Below, piece after piece: positions 17,648 to 26,042 of a stretch of 64,000 bases of DNA. Location: assembly GCA_035547755.1 (NCBI GenBank), contig DASZUG010000071.1, positions 40,036 through 104,035 on the forward strand. Reading direction: 5' to 3'. The stretch is from Mesorhizobium_L sp035547755. GTDB taxonomy: Bacteria > Pseudomonadota > Alphaproteobacteria > Rhizobiales > Rhizobiaceae. The translations under genes and the position numbers were made by a program. Under the pieces are notes generated by a model. It searched no databases and had not been told where the DNA came from. It saw only the letters and a program-made list of their open reading frames with translations. Positions within the stretch are counted from its first letter, which is position 1. Each line of letters starts with the position of its first letter.

Positions 17648-18333
17648 TGGCGGCGTTCAAAGGCTTTGGCGAGAAGGCGATTCCCTTCCTGAAGGCGCTT
17701 GATTTCCACCAGAGCCGCGAATGGTTCCATGAGAACCGGGCCCTTTTCGAGCGTGAATTGAAGGAACCGCTTGGCGATCTTGTCGAAGTATTGACTGAAC
17801 GTTTCGCCAAGGAAGGATTGGGGCTCAAAGGCGACCGCAAGAAGTCGCTCTTCCGTATCAACCGCGATGTCCGCTTCTCCAAGGACAAGCGGCCCTACAA
17901 CACGCATGTGTCGGCCATCCTGTCGCCGGACGGCACGAAGATGGAGCAGGGCGTCCTCTTCATCTATTTCGGGCTCGATCGCTGCTTCGCCGGCGTCGCG
18001 TGGTGGCAGCCTTCGAAGGAACTTTTGCAGGCCATGCGCCATGCCATCGGCGCGCGGCCGGACGAATTCCGCGCGCTGGTGAAGAAACTCGGGCGCAACG
18101 GCCTCGTTCTCGACGATCAGGAAAAGCTCAAGCGCATGCCCGCGGGCTTTGAGCATATCAGCGATGCCGATCTGGCGGACGCGATCCGCAACAGGCATTT
18201 CATCCTCCGGCATGAAATCGATCCCGCCGGCATTCATCGGCCGGAGCTTGCGGAGGAACTGGTCGATTTCGCGCGACGCGCCTGGCCGCTGCTCGACTGG
18301 GGGCGAGGGATAGAGCGATCGATCGGTTTTTGA
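17647..18333 (+). CDS. DUF2461 domain-containing protein
   Basis: The 228-residue product matches the DUF2461 (TIGR02453) family, whose function is unknown. Typical features are the N-terminal FLKALDFHQSREWFHENRALFE, then FRINRDVRFSKDKRPYNTH and the GVAWWQPSKELL region. There is no signal peptide or membrane segment, so it should be cytoplasmic. The ATG shares one base with the ligA stop, so it is translationally coupled to ligA, but a functional link to DNA ligation is not established. Confidence 0.9.
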   Translation: MAAFKGFGEKAIPFLKALDFHQSREWFHENRALFERELKEPLGDLVEVLTERFAKEGLGLKGDRKKSLFRINRDVRFSKDKRPYNTHVSAILSPDGTKMEQGVLFIYFGLDRCFAGVAWWQPSKELLQAMRHAIGARPDEFRALVKKLGRNGLVLDDQEKLKRMPAGFEHISDADLADAIRNRHFILRHEIDPAGIHRPELAEELVDFARRAWPLLDWGRGIERSIGF

Positions 18334-18348
18334 TCGATGGCGATTCAG

Positions 18349-18519
18349 TGCGTCCTTCGAGGCTTGCTTCGCAAGCACCTCAGGATGAGGGAGTCAGGCG
18401 CTTTCACGGATGGCGACGTCGTCGATGTCCCGCTTCGCAAGCACCTCAGGATGAGGGAGTCAGGCGCTAACCTTCCTCATCCTGAGGTGCTCGCCCAAGG
18501 GCGAGCCTCGAAGGACGCA
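18349..18519. repeat. Palindromic repeat family 1, copy B (internally duplicated)
   Basis: This copy is bounded by TGCGTCCTTCGAGG and CCTCGAAGGACGCA like copy A. One arm is duplicated: the stretch from GCTTCGCAAGC through ACCTCAGGATGAGGGAGTC to AGGCGCT occurs twice, separated by about 30 bases of spacer. It fills most of the 322-bp gap between the DUF2461 gene and azlC; the rest (18520-18655) shows no other feature. Confidence 0.9.
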
Positions 18520-18655
18520 CTGCTGCACTGACAGCTCGGAACCCGGAACCTGCGATGTAATCTTTTTCCAAAAATCCTTTCATCCAGCCATCAGCATTAT
18601 TGATGTGACATGCCTGTGGTTGCATGCCTATTTTCCGCGCCTTCCGGAGACAGTC

Positions 18656-19393
18656 ATGAGCGAAGAGAACGCGAAGAGAGAATTCTGGCGCGGCGTGCGC
18701 GCCGGCATCCCGATCATCGTGGCGGTCGTCCCGTTCGGATTGCTTTTCGGCGCGCTGGCGGTGGATAACGGGCTTTCGCTCGGGCAGGCGGTGCTGATGA
18801 GCGCCACGATCTTCGGCGGCGCCAGCCAGATGGTGGGCATCGAGCTCTTCGGCCAGAAGATTTCGCCGGCGCTCATCGTCTTCTCGATCTTCGCGGTGAA
18901 TTTCCGCCATGTCCTCTATTCCGCGGCGATCGGACGCCATTTCGCCCGCTGGCCGAGCGTAAAGCAGGCGGTCGCCTTCTTCCTGCTCACCGATCCGCAA
19001 TATGCGGAAGCGGAGCGCCGGGTCGAAGAGACGGGGAAGGTGGGTTTCGCCTGGTATCTCGGCATGGGGCTGGCGCTCTATGTCACCTGGGTCGCGGAGG
19101 CGCTGCTGGGAGGGTTGTTCGGGCGGCTGATCAGCAATCCGGAGGCGCTTGGGCTCGATTTCCTTCTGCCGATCTATTTTCTCGGGCTCGTCATGGAGTT
19201 CCGCCAACGTCCGCTCTGGTTGCCGGTGGTGCTCGCCAGCGCCGCCGGATCGATGCTCGCCTATAAATTCGTGGGTTCGCCCTGGCATGTCTCGCTCGGC
19301 GCGCTTGCCGGCATAGCACTGGCGGCATGCATGCCCGCCAAGCGGCAGACGCCCCGCGATCTCGCGATGACGGCGGAGCGGAGCGAGCCATGA
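18656..19393 (+). CDS. azlC: AzlC family branched-chain amino acid exporter subunit
   Basis: AzlC is the large membrane subunit of a two-component exporter of branched-chain amino acids and analogues. The 245-residue product has several membrane segments and the family motifs GVRAGIPIIVAVVPFGLLFG, ATIFGGASQM and FAVNFRHVLYSAA. ATG 18656 follows CGGAGACAG, a reasonable ribosome-binding site; the open frame from 18605 would add 17 residues unlike the family. The stop overlaps azlD by four bases. Confidence 0.93.
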   Translation: MSEENAKREFWRGVRAGIPIIVAVVPFGLLFGALAVDNGLSLGQAVLMSATIFGGASQMVGIELFGQKISPALIVFSIFAVNFRHVLYSAAIGRHFARWPSVKQAVAFFLLTDPQYAEAERRVEETGKVGFAWYLGMGLALYVTWVAEALLGGLFGRLISNPEALGLDFLLPIYFLGLVMEFRQRPLWLPVVLASAAGSMLAYKFVGSPWHVSLGALAGIALAACMPAKRQTPRDLAMTAERSEP

Positions 19394-19683
19394 CGACGAT
19401 CCTCATCATAGTGGCTGGCGCCGTGCTCACTTATCTGACGCGGATCGGCGGACATCTGGTGCTGTCGCGCTTCGAAAATGTCCCGCCACGTGTCGAGGCG
19501 GCATTGGATGCCGTGCCGGCGGCGGTGCTGACAACCCTGGTCGCGCCGGAACTGCTCTCGACCGGACCGGCGGAAATCGTTGCGCTGGTGGCCGCCGGGC
19601 TGGTAGCGCTCAGGCGCGGCATGCTGGAAATGTTTCTGACCGGCGCGATAGCGCTGATCGTGTTGCGCCAGTTCATGGGATAG
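19390..19683 (+). CDS. azlD: AzlD domain protein, small exporter subunit
   Basis: The 97-residue hydrophobic protein has about four membrane segments and the AzlD features TRIGGHLVLSRF and VPAAVLTTLVAPEL. With AzlC it should form the branched-chain amino acid exporter in the inner membrane. The ATG overlaps the azlC stop (ATGA), which fixes this start rather than the more upstream one at 19327. Confidence 0.92.
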   Translation: MTTILIIVAGAVLTYLTRIGGHLVLSRFENVPPRVEAALDAVPAAVLTTLVAPELLSTGPAEIVALVAAGLVALRRGMLEMFLTGAIALIVLRQFMG

Positions 19684-19748
19684 GCAAACAGGATGACCAT
19701 CGGGACGAAAATGCATATTGTCTCGAGGGAATCACAGGAGAATGCGCG

Positions 19749-19967
19749 ATGCTCTTCGCAATCCTGCTTTGCAGCACCTATGCCGGCCATCCCGACATGA
19801 ATTTCTGCACGCCGTTCCATGCAACGCATTACAAGTCTCGCTCCGCATGCGAAGGAGAACTGGCCAAACTGCGCGCGGAGGCGCGCGGAAAAGGCGTGGC
19901 GATCGAAGGGACAACGACTGTGAACGGGATCAGGTCGGAGACCAGGATGGTCTGCAAGCAAGGCTGA
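19749..19967 (+). CDS. Small cysteine-containing hypothetical protein
   Basis: A 72-residue product begins with a short hydrophobic stretch (MLFAILLCSTYAG) and contains cysteines at residues 8, 20, 34 and 69, with a basic C-terminus (RMVCKQG). An AGGAG Shine-Dalgarno lies eight bases upstream (19736-19740), which supports translation. It may be a small periplasmic protein with disulfides, but no family was recognised and the hydrophobic segment is too short for a confident signal peptide. It sits tail-to-tail with aminopeptidase P. Confidence 0.65.
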   Translation: MLFAILLCSTYAGHPDMNFCTPFHATHYKSRSACEGELAKLRAEARGKGVAIEGTTTVNGIRSETRMVCKQG

Positions 19968-20005
19968 ACGCAACCAGTGCCGATCGCCTGCCCCTATGAT
20001 GGGAA

Positions 20006-21835
20006 TCAGGCCAGCGGCGCGGTCGCCGCTTCCAGCCATTTCAGCGTCTCGCCATCCACCAGCGGCGCGATCTCATAGAAGACCTTTGCGTGGTAATCGT
20101 CGAGCCAGGCGATTTCCTCCGCCGCCATCAGGCGCTTGTCGATAAGGCGGCGATCGAAAGGCGCGAGCGTCAGCGTCTCGAAGCCATGCATGGCGATGTC
20201 GCCGCCCTTCACCTCCTCGATCGGGGTGACGAGGATCAAATTTTCCAGCCTGATGCCGTAATGGCCTTCCTTGTAGTAGCCGGGTTCGTTGGAGAGAATC
20301 ATGCCGGTGAGAAGCTTCTCCGTTCCCATGCGCGAGATGCGTTGCGGCCCTTCATGCACGGAAAGGTAGGAGCCGACGCCATGGCCGGTGCCATGGGCGT
20401 AGTCGAGGCCGGCCCTCCACAGCGCCACGCGCGCGACCGCATCGATATCGGAGCCGCGCGTGCCGATCGGGAAGCGCAGCATCGAAATGCCGATCATGCC
20501 CTTCAGGACAAGCGTATAGCGCTGCCGCATTTCCTCCGTCGGCTGGCCGATGGCGATGGTGCGGGTGATGTCGGTCGTGCCGTCCGTATATTGCGCGCCG
20601 GAATCGACGAGATAGAGCTCGCCCGCCCGCAGCGTCCGGTTCGTCTTCGTGGTGACGCGATAATGAATGATAGCGCCGTTCGGGCCCGCTCCGGAAATGG
20701 TATCGAAGGAGATGTCGCGCAACGGCATCTGTAAGTCCTCGCCTGTCCGCCGCCTGTACTCTTCGAGCGCGGTTGCGACGCCGATCTCGTCCAGTGCGCC
20801 GGGCTGCTGGCGGTCGAGCCAGGCGAGGAATTTCGTCACCGCAGCGCCGTCGCGCCTGTGCGCCGTCTTCGCCCCGGCGATCTCAGCCTCGTTCTTGGTT
20901 GCGCGCGGAAGCCGCGCCGGGTCGGAAAGCGCGATCACCTTGCCGCCATTCTCCTCGACCAGTTGCCGCAGGCGATCGGCCGCCAGCACCGGATCCAACG
21001 CGACCGTGGCGCCGGATTTCGCCAGCGCGATCAGGTCCGACTCCAGCCTCTCCGGTGGAAGAAGATCGGCAAGCTGGGTCAAATAGGCCTTTACTTCGAT
21101 GGACAGTTTGCGCTCGTCCATGAAAAAGCGGTGCGCGCCGTCGGCGGCGATAAAGGCGAAACCAAGCGCCAGCGGCGTATGCGGCACGTCATGCCCGCGG
21201 ATGTTGAAGGCCCAGGCGAGCGAGGACGGGTCGGTAAGCACCGTGCAAGCGGCGCCGCTGTCGCTAACAGCATTCGCCAGGCGTTTGAGCTTGTCCTTGG
21301 CGAGTTCGCCGGCATATTCCCTGGCATGGATTTCCACCGGCTCGATCGGCGGTTCGGGCCGGTCGCTCCAGAGAAGGTCGACCGGGTTCCGTTCGAGGGC
21401 GACGAGTTCCGCGCCTTTCTCCTTCGCTGAACCGGCAAGCCGTTCCGCCTCGCCGATCGTGTGGAGCCAGGGATCGAAACCGATCCGCATTCCCTTGGCA
21501 AGATGGAGCCGCAGCCATTTCTCGGGCGGGAGATCGATCAGGCTTTCGATCGTGAAGAGCGATTGGTCGGTCTGTTCGCGCGCCTGGAGCGTGTAGCGGC
21601 CGTCCACGAAGAGAAATGCTTTTTCAGCCATGACGATCGCCACGCCCGCCGATCCGGTGAATCCCGTCAACCAGCGCAGCCTTTCCGAACAGGCGGGAAC
21701 ATATTCGCCCTGATGCTCGTCGGCGCGGGGGACGAGAAAGCCGTCCAGCTTACGCTCCTCCAGCCATTGGCGCAGACGGGGTAGCCTTTCCCGGCCCTGC
21801 GCGGGGTCTGTTTTGACATCGAATGACTGGAACAT
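20006..21835 (-). CDS. pepP: Aminopeptidase P family protein (M24B, Xaa-Pro)
   Basis: This is a metal-dependent enzyme that removes N-terminal residues preceding proline. At 609 residues it matches the long three-domain XPNPEP1-like form common in rhizobia: two creatinase-type N-terminal domains, then the pita-bread catalytic domain. Metal-ligand motifs are LVDSGAQYTDGTTDITRT, GHGVGSYLSVHEGPQ, SNEPGYYKEGHYGIRLEN and the late FETLT. No signal peptide is visible. The start at MFQSFDVKTDP is chosen because the longer frame up to 21958 begins with unrelated sequence. Confidence 0.93.
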   Translation of the reverse strand: MFQSFDVKTDPAQGRERLPRLRQWLEERKLDGFLVPRADEHQGEYVPACSERLRWLTGFTGSAGVAIVMAEKAFLFVDGRYTLQAREQTDQSLFTIESLIDLPPEKWLRLHLAKGMRIGFDPWLHTIGEAERLAGSAKEKGAELVALERNPVDLLWSDRPEPPIEPVEIHAREYAGELAKDKLKRLANAVSDSGAACTVLTDPSSLAWAFNIRGHDVPHTPLALGFAFIAADGAHRFFMDERKLSIEVKAYLTQLADLLPPERLESDLIALAKSGATVALDPVLAADRLRQLVEENGGKVIALSDPARLPRATKNEAEIAGAKTAHRRDGAAVTKFLAWLDRQQPGALDEIGVATALEEYRRRTGEDLQMPLRDISFDTISGAGPNGAIIHYRVTTKTNRTLRAGELYLVDSGAQYTDGTTDITRTIAIGQPTEEMRQRYTLVLKGMIGISMLRFPIGTRGSDIDAVARVALWRAGLDYAHGTGHGVGSYLSVHEGPQRISRMGTEKLLTGMILSNEPGYYKEGHYGIRLENLILVTPIEEVKGGDIAMHGFETLTLAPFDRRLIDKRLMAAEEIAWLDDYHAKVFYEIAPLVDGETLKWLEAATAPLA

Positions 21836-22025
21836 GGAAAGGCTCTCGGAAAGTGAAACAGCCGGCAGACGGTAACTGCCCAGCGACAAGCTTGCAACGC
21901 TGCCCGGTAATTTCGGACGTCCATGCAAAACGGAAATGCTGCAATGCACAAAGCGCAATTGTGAAATTGGTCAGTATTACTTACCTTTATCGCCGGAAAT
22001 GAACGCCGGGCTTATGGAGGCCGAT

Positions 22026-22217
22026 ATGGCAAGGACTGCAAAAGGACGCTTCTTCCGCAACGCTTTCGAGGCCGTGGTGGCGGCGCGCAGCGCGCAGGCC
22101 GACCGCTATCTCAGTTCGGCGCTCCTCCGGTTCGACGACGAGACCCTGCGCGCCCATGGCTACCGGCGCGAGGATTTGGAAAGCAGATCCCGCGGGGCGC
22201 AGCCGTTCTTCTTCTGA
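22026..22217 (+). CDS. Small DUF1127-like protein
   Basis: A 63-residue basic protein. Its C-terminal half (LLRFDDETLRAHGYRREDLES) resembles the short arginine-rich DUF1127/YjiS motif, in which a helix ends in a D-x-x-L-x-x-x-G-x-x-R-x-D/E-I/L pattern. Such small proteins in alphaproteobacteria have been tied to RNA turnover and phosphate or stress physiology, but the match here is partial. GGAGG precedes the ATG at 22026; an earlier in-frame ATG at 22017 overlaps that ribosome-binding site. It is divergent from pepP. Confidence 0.65.
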   Translation: MARTAKGRFFRNAFEAVVAARSAQADRYLSSALLRFDDETLRAHGYRREDLESRSRGAQPFFF

Positions 22218-22249
22218 GAAGGCGTCGTCCAGGCAGTCCTCGAAACGAT

Positions 22250-22274
22250 GGAACAAGTTAAGAGCGGAGGCGTT
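22250..22274 (+). promoter_or_regulatory. Predicted σEcfG (general stress response) promoter
   Basis: The sequence GGAAC, then exactly 16 bases, then CGTT (22250-22254 and 22271-22274) is a perfect match to the alphaproteobacterial EcfG consensus GGAAC-N16/17-CGTT. It lies 33 bases before the ATG of the DUF1328 gene, leaving room for a short leader with the AAAAGGAGAG ribosome-binding site. Confidence 0.8.
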
Positions 22275-22307
22275 GTCGTCCAACCGAATTAAAAGGAGAG
22301 GTCGACA

Positions 22308-22472
22308 ATGCTTTACTGGGCACTCGTGTTCTTCATCATCGCACTCATCGCCGGCGCGCTCGGTTTTGGCGGCGTGGCCGGCGCGGCGGCAGGCATCGCC
22401 CACATCATCTTCTATATCTTCCTGATCCTGCTGATCATCTCGCTGATCGCGCATTTCATGCGGCGCGTCTGA
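22308..22472 (+). CDS. DUF1328 (UPF0391) small membrane protein
   Basis: A 54-residue, almost entirely hydrophobic protein starting MLYWALVFFIIALIAGALGFGG, with two membrane helices and the short basic tail HFMRRV. This is the UPF0391/DUF1328 family, widespread in proteobacteria and often induced in stress; the molecular role is unknown. A strong AAAAGGAGAGG site precedes the ATG, and a perfect σEcfG promoter motif lies just upstream. It is not cotranscribed with the convergent prmA. Confidence 0.92.
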   Translation: MLYWALVFFIIALIAGALGFGGVAGAAAGIAHIIFYIFLILLIISLIAHFMRRV

Positions 22473-22493
22473 CGCGTGCGGATCCGGGTGGCG

Positions 22494-23369
22494 TCAGCGC
22501 TTCATGTGCAACGTCACCCATCCTTCCCTCGATAGCGTCGAGACATGGCGAAAGCCCTGTGTCGAATAGGCCGCGATAACCGCGCGGCGCTGACGGTCGA
22601 GAATCCCGGAAAGGATGAGCGAGCCCCCTTGCGAAAGGTGAAGCGCCATTGAGGGGGCGAACTTCATCAGCGGCCGTGCGAGGATATTGGCCACGATGAG
22701 ATCGAAGGGACCACGCTCTCCGAACAAGGGATCGTGAAAGCCAGCGGCACAGCGCGTTTCCACCCACGCTTCGACACCATTCAGGCGCACATTCCCCGCA
22801 GCGACCTTCGTGGCGACCGGATCGATATCGGTTGCAAGGACGGGGATGCGGGCGATCTTCGCCAGCGCGATCGCGAGGACCGCGCTTCCCGTGCCGAGAT
22901 CGAGCGCGTTGCGCGGCCGTTCACGGCGCGCGACCTGCCAGAGCGCGTCGAGGCAGCCCGACGTCGTGCCGTGATGGCCGGTGCCGAAGGCCTGCCCGGC
23001 ATCGATCTCGATCCCGATATCGCCGATGCGTTTTCTCGCCCTGTCGTGCGACCCATGAATGAGAAAACGGCCGGTTCGGACCGGCGCAAGGCCTTCAAGA
23101 GATTTCGTCACCCAGTCGATGTCGGGCAATATTTCGCTTTCGACCGGAGGAACGGAAGACAGGGTGCGCCCCAATATCTCGGCGATCTTTTCGCCGACGG
23201 CATTCGGATTCTCTTCGGCGTAAACCGAAATCTCGTGAAGATCGCGCTTCTCATCGAGTTCGACGATGGCGAGCGGCAGGCCCTCGTCCTCGAAAGCGCT
23301 TTCGAGTTCTTGGTAAGCGCGGCGGGCGTCGTCGCCAGCCGCGGCGAAATAAAAGCGGGTCTGAGGCAA
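22494..23369 (-). CDS. prmA: Ribosomal protein L11 methyltransferase PrmA
   Basis: PrmA trimethylates ribosomal protein L11 using S-adenosylmethionine. The 291-residue product has an N-terminal L11-recognition domain, the linker DIDWVTKSLEGL, the family motif AFGTGHHGTTSGCL, the SAM-binding ALDLGTGSAVLAIALAK, and DLIVANILARPL. The start is TTG at 23369; no closer ATG preserves the conserved N-terminus TRFYFAA. It lies 14 bases downstream of sco on the same strand, so the pair is probably one operon. Confidence 0.94.
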   Translation of the reverse strand: MPQTRFYFAAAGDDARRAYQELESAFEDEGLPLAIVELDEKRDLHEISVYAEENPNAVGEKIAEILGRTLSSVPPVESEILPDIDWVTKSLEGLAPVRTGRFLIHGSHDRARKRIGDIGIEIDAGQAFGTGHHGTTSGCLDALWQVARRERPRNALDLGTGSAVLAIALAKIARIPVLATDIDPVATKVAAGNVRLNGVEAWVETRCAAGFHDPLFGERGPFDLIVANILARPLMKFAPSMALHLSQGGSLILSGILDRQRRAVIAAYSTQGFRHVSTLSREGWVTLHMKR

Positions 23370-23383
23370 TCGTTTCTATCCGG

Positions 23384-23965
23384 TCAGGCGCCCGCTTCCA
23401 GGCGTTTCAGCTTGGCCATGGCCGCCTTCTCGTCCTCGCCATAGGCGATGGTGCCGACAAAGGCGCCGTTGCGGTCGAGCAGCAGGATCGAGGCGGTGTG
23501 GTCCATCGTGTAATCGTCGGCTGTGTCGCCCGGTATCTTGCGGAAATAGATGCCGAAGGATTTCGCCATCGCTTCCACCTTCGCCGGATCGCCGGAAATG
23601 CCGATGATGCGCTTCGAGACGTTGCTGACATACTGGTCCATGACCTTGGGCGTGTCGCGCTCCGGATCGATGGTGATGAAATAGGCTTTCACGTCCTTTG
23701 CCTGCGGCCCGAGTTTCTTCAGCCAGCCATCGAGCTCGAAAAGCGTCGTCGGGCAGACTTCCGGGCAATGGGTATAGCCGAAGAAAAGCGCGGTCGGATG
23801 GCCCCGGAAAGCCGCTTCGGTGATCGGCTTATCGAACTGGTCAACCAGTTGGAAGGGCGCGCCGAAGGCCTCGCCGGAATGGCGCTGTGCGTACCAGTCG
23901 AAGGTCAGCCAGCCTATTCCCGCGATCATCAGCGCAAGGATGGCGACGGAAATCGAACGCATCAT
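23384..23965 (-). CDS. SCO1/SenC family copper chaperone
   Basis: SCO proteins deliver copper to the CuA site of cytochrome oxidase at the outer face of the inner membrane. The 193-residue product has an N-terminal membrane anchor (residues 4-22), a thioredoxin fold with the copper-binding GYTHCPEVC (Cys67, Cys71), and the third ligand His156 in YTMDHTAS. All three ligands are present, so it should be functional. The start is the first of two adjacent ATGs. It is followed closely by prmA. Confidence 0.94.
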   Translation of the reverse strand: MMRSISVAILALMIAGIGWLTFDWYAQRHSGEAFGAPFQLVDQFDKPITEAAFRGHPTALFFGYTHCPEVCPTTLFELDGWLKKLGPQAKDVKAYFITIDPERDTPKVMDQYVSNVSKRIIGISGDPAKVEAMAKSFGIYFRKIPGDTADDYTMDHTASILLLDRNGAFVGTIAYGEDEKAAMAKLKRLEAGA

Positions 23966-24160
23966 GAGCTTATCCGGCCTGTCTCGGAGGCGATCCGCGC
24001 GCTTCATAACGCACGGCAGCCTCCGTTTTCCGCAGATTGCGCAACATAGGATCGAATGCGGATATGGCAAAGGTGCCGCTTTGCCGCAAGAGCCGTTGCA
24101 TTTCGGCGGCGGCATCCCCAACTTCGCCCCCGGCATTCTGGTCCAATCGAGGAACCTCCA

Positions 24161-24715
24161 ATGAAAACGATCGGTTTCGCTCTTGCGGCGGCCCTGCTTG
24201 CCTTTTCCGTCGCGCCGTCCCTCGCCAAGGACGCCGAGCCCAGGCAAGTCGGAAAGGTCGGCGTCGACTGGATCGGCAACGATATCGTCGTGGACGCGAT
24301 CAAGGACCCGAAGGTGGATGGCGTCACCTGCCATATCGCCTATTTCGACCGCAGCGTCATCGACCGACTGCACAAGGGCAACTGGTTCGAGGACCCGTCC
24401 AACACCGCCATTTCCTGCCGCCAGACGGGTCCGATCACCATCGGCGACATCAACCTCTCCGAAAAGGGCGAGGAGGTGTTCAAGCAGGGGCTGAGCCTGG
24501 TCTGGAAGAAGCAGGTGGTGAACCGCATCTACGACAAGGCCGACAACACGCTGATCTATCTCGCCCATTCCCGGCAGGTGCAGAACGGTTCGGCGAAGAT
24601 GTCGATCTCGACCGTGCCGCTCTATGGCCAGCAGGTCGTGTGGTCGAAGGGTGATCCCAACGCCGCCTCCGATAAGTCGAATGGTGGCCAACAGGCAAAA
24701 AAGTCCGGTCAATAA
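24161..24715 (+). CDS. creA: CreA family periplasmic protein
   Basis: A 184-residue protein with a clear signal peptide (residues 1-22, ending SLA) and the CreA family core: VGKVGVDWIGNDIVVDAI, VTCHIAYFDR, FEDPSNTAISCRQTG and LSLVWKKQVVNRIYD. CreA is a conserved secreted protein of unknown biochemical role. The Lys/Gln/Asn-rich tail is low complexity. ATG 24161 follows a GAGGA site (24149-24153) and lies about 195 bases from the divergent sco gene, which suggests separate promoters. Confidence 0.93.
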   Translation: MKTIGFALAAALLAFSVAPSLAKDAEPRQVGKVGVDWIGNDIVVDAIKDPKVDGVTCHIAYFDRSVIDRLHKGNWFEDPSNTAISCRQTGPITIGDINLSEKGEEVFKQGLSLVWKKQVVNRIYDKADNTLIYLAHSRQVQNGSAKMSISTVPLYGQQVVWSKGDPNAASDKSNGGQQAKKSGQ

Positions 24716-24794
24716 GGCTTCGCCGCCTACTCCGCGGGATCACTGGAAAGGCTCGGCTGTTGTGCGCGATGGATCGCTGGCGTAAGGCGCTTGC

Positions 24795-25427
24795 ATGAAC
24801 CCTTCGCCCGACCTCCGTTTTCTTGACCCTGAACCGCGCATTCATCCGACGGCGGAACTCAAGTCCTGCCGTCTCGGCCGCTGTGCGGCGATTGGAGAAC
24901 GGACGATTTTGCGAGAGGTCACGGTCGGCGACTTCTCCTATTTCGAGCGCAATGCGGAAGCGATTTACACGGAAATCGGCAAGTTCTGCTCGATCGCGGC
25001 CAATACGCGCATTAATGCGCTGGAGCATCCGCTGGAGCGGCCGACAACGCACAAGATCACCTACCGGCCGAACGAATATTTCCGCTATCTCGGCGTGGAT
25101 CAGGATTTTCGCGAACGAAGACGACGGAAACGCGTGATCATCGGCCACGATGTCTGGATCGGACATGGCGCCGTGGTGCTGCCGGGCATCAAGATCGGGA
25201 ACGGCGCGGCGGTCGGGGCCAACGCAGTGGTGACGCGCGATGTCGATGCCTATCAGATCGTCGCCGGCGCGCCGGCCAGGATCATTCGACCGCGTTTTGC
25301 AGCTGAAATCAGCGTCCGGGTGGAGGCGCTTGCCTGGTGGGACTGGCCTCTGGAAAAGCTTTTCGAAGCGATTCCGGATATGCAAAAAATGGATATCTTA
25401 AATTTTATCGAAAAGTGGAGCAATTAA
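24795..25427 (+). CDS. Hexapeptide-repeat acetyltransferase, phosphonate-metabolism type
   Basis: The 210-residue product is a left-handed β-helix acyltransferase, with repeats such as IHPTAELKSCRLGRCAAIGE and VIIGHDVWIGHGAVVLPG ending in AVVTRDVDAYQIVAGAPA. The layout (IGKFCSIAANTRINALEHP, then WWDWPLEKL near the end) resembles the TIGR03308 family found beside phosphonate (phn) genes, and more distantly xenobiotic acetyltransferases. No phn genes are near, so the substrate is unknown. The protein has no signal peptide. Confidence 0.85.
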   Translation: MNPSPDLRFLDPEPRIHPTAELKSCRLGRCAAIGERTILREVTVGDFSYFERNAEAIYTEIGKFCSIAANTRINALEHPLERPTTHKITYRPNEYFRYLGVDQDFRERRRRKRVIIGHDVWIGHGAVVLPGIKIGNGAAVGANAVVTRDVDAYQIVAGAPARIIRPRFAAEISVRVEALAWWDWPLEKLFEAIPDMQKMDILNFIEKWSN

Positions 25428-25580
25428 CCTGAAGAATTGAGGTTAACTTCCATAAAAGAAAGATTGCTAACAAATCCTTTCGATTAGAGGTTGTATTTCT
25501 CCCTCATAAGTAGTTCCCTGTGCTCGGAGGTAATATCGTCGAGCGGAAGGAAACACTGCACTGAAATGGGAGAATACGTC

Positions 25581-25931
25581 ATGAGAAAGATTGTCATCAC
25601 CATCGCCGCTGCTGCTGTTTCCTTGTCCACCGTCGCCGCCCAGGCCGGCGGTTGGGGATCGAGCTTCGGCAACCGGTACATGGCCAACGGCAATGGCGTG
25701 TCGAGCGGGCTTCTCAACCTGTCGCCGTCCATCGGCCTCGGCAATGTCAAGCTGCTCAACGGCGTTTCCGTGCTCAACGGTTCGCCGATCCTCAGCGGGA
25801 ATTCCGGTATCCTGAGTGGTAACGGCATCCTTTCGGGTGTTCTGAGCGGTATCGGCGTGTCCGGTATCCTGAGCGGCAACAACAACCGCAATGATGGCGG
25901 AACCGGGCATGGCGGACACCACCGCCACTAG
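25581..25931 (+). CDS. Secreted repetitive Gly/Asn/Ser/Leu-rich protein
   Basis: The 116-residue product has a signal peptide (about residues 1-22, ending AQA). Its body is built from short repeats of the type N-G-x-x-I-L-S-G-N, for example VLNGSPILSGNSGILSGNGILSG, and it ends in the His-rich GHGGHHRH. Such repeats could form a β-helical or fibrous structure, and the His tail could bind metal; both are inference. A GGGAGAA site precedes ATG 25581, with an alternative ATG at 25566. The upstream 150 bases are AT-rich relative to the neighbourhood. No family was recognised. Confidence 0.75.
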   Translation: MRKIVITIAAAAVSLSTVAAQAGGWGSSFGNRYMANGNGVSSGLLNLSPSIGLGNVKLLNGVSVLNGSPILSGNSGILSGNGILSGVLSGIGVSGILSGNNNRNDGGTGHGGHHRH

Positions 25932-26042
25932 GGACATGGCGGTGGGCATGATGCCCAGGGCAGGAGGGGGCATCCCTCCTGCCTACCCCGTGCCGGGGCC
26001 TGGGAATCGACATGGAGGCTCTGATATTGGCCGTTGTTGTAG

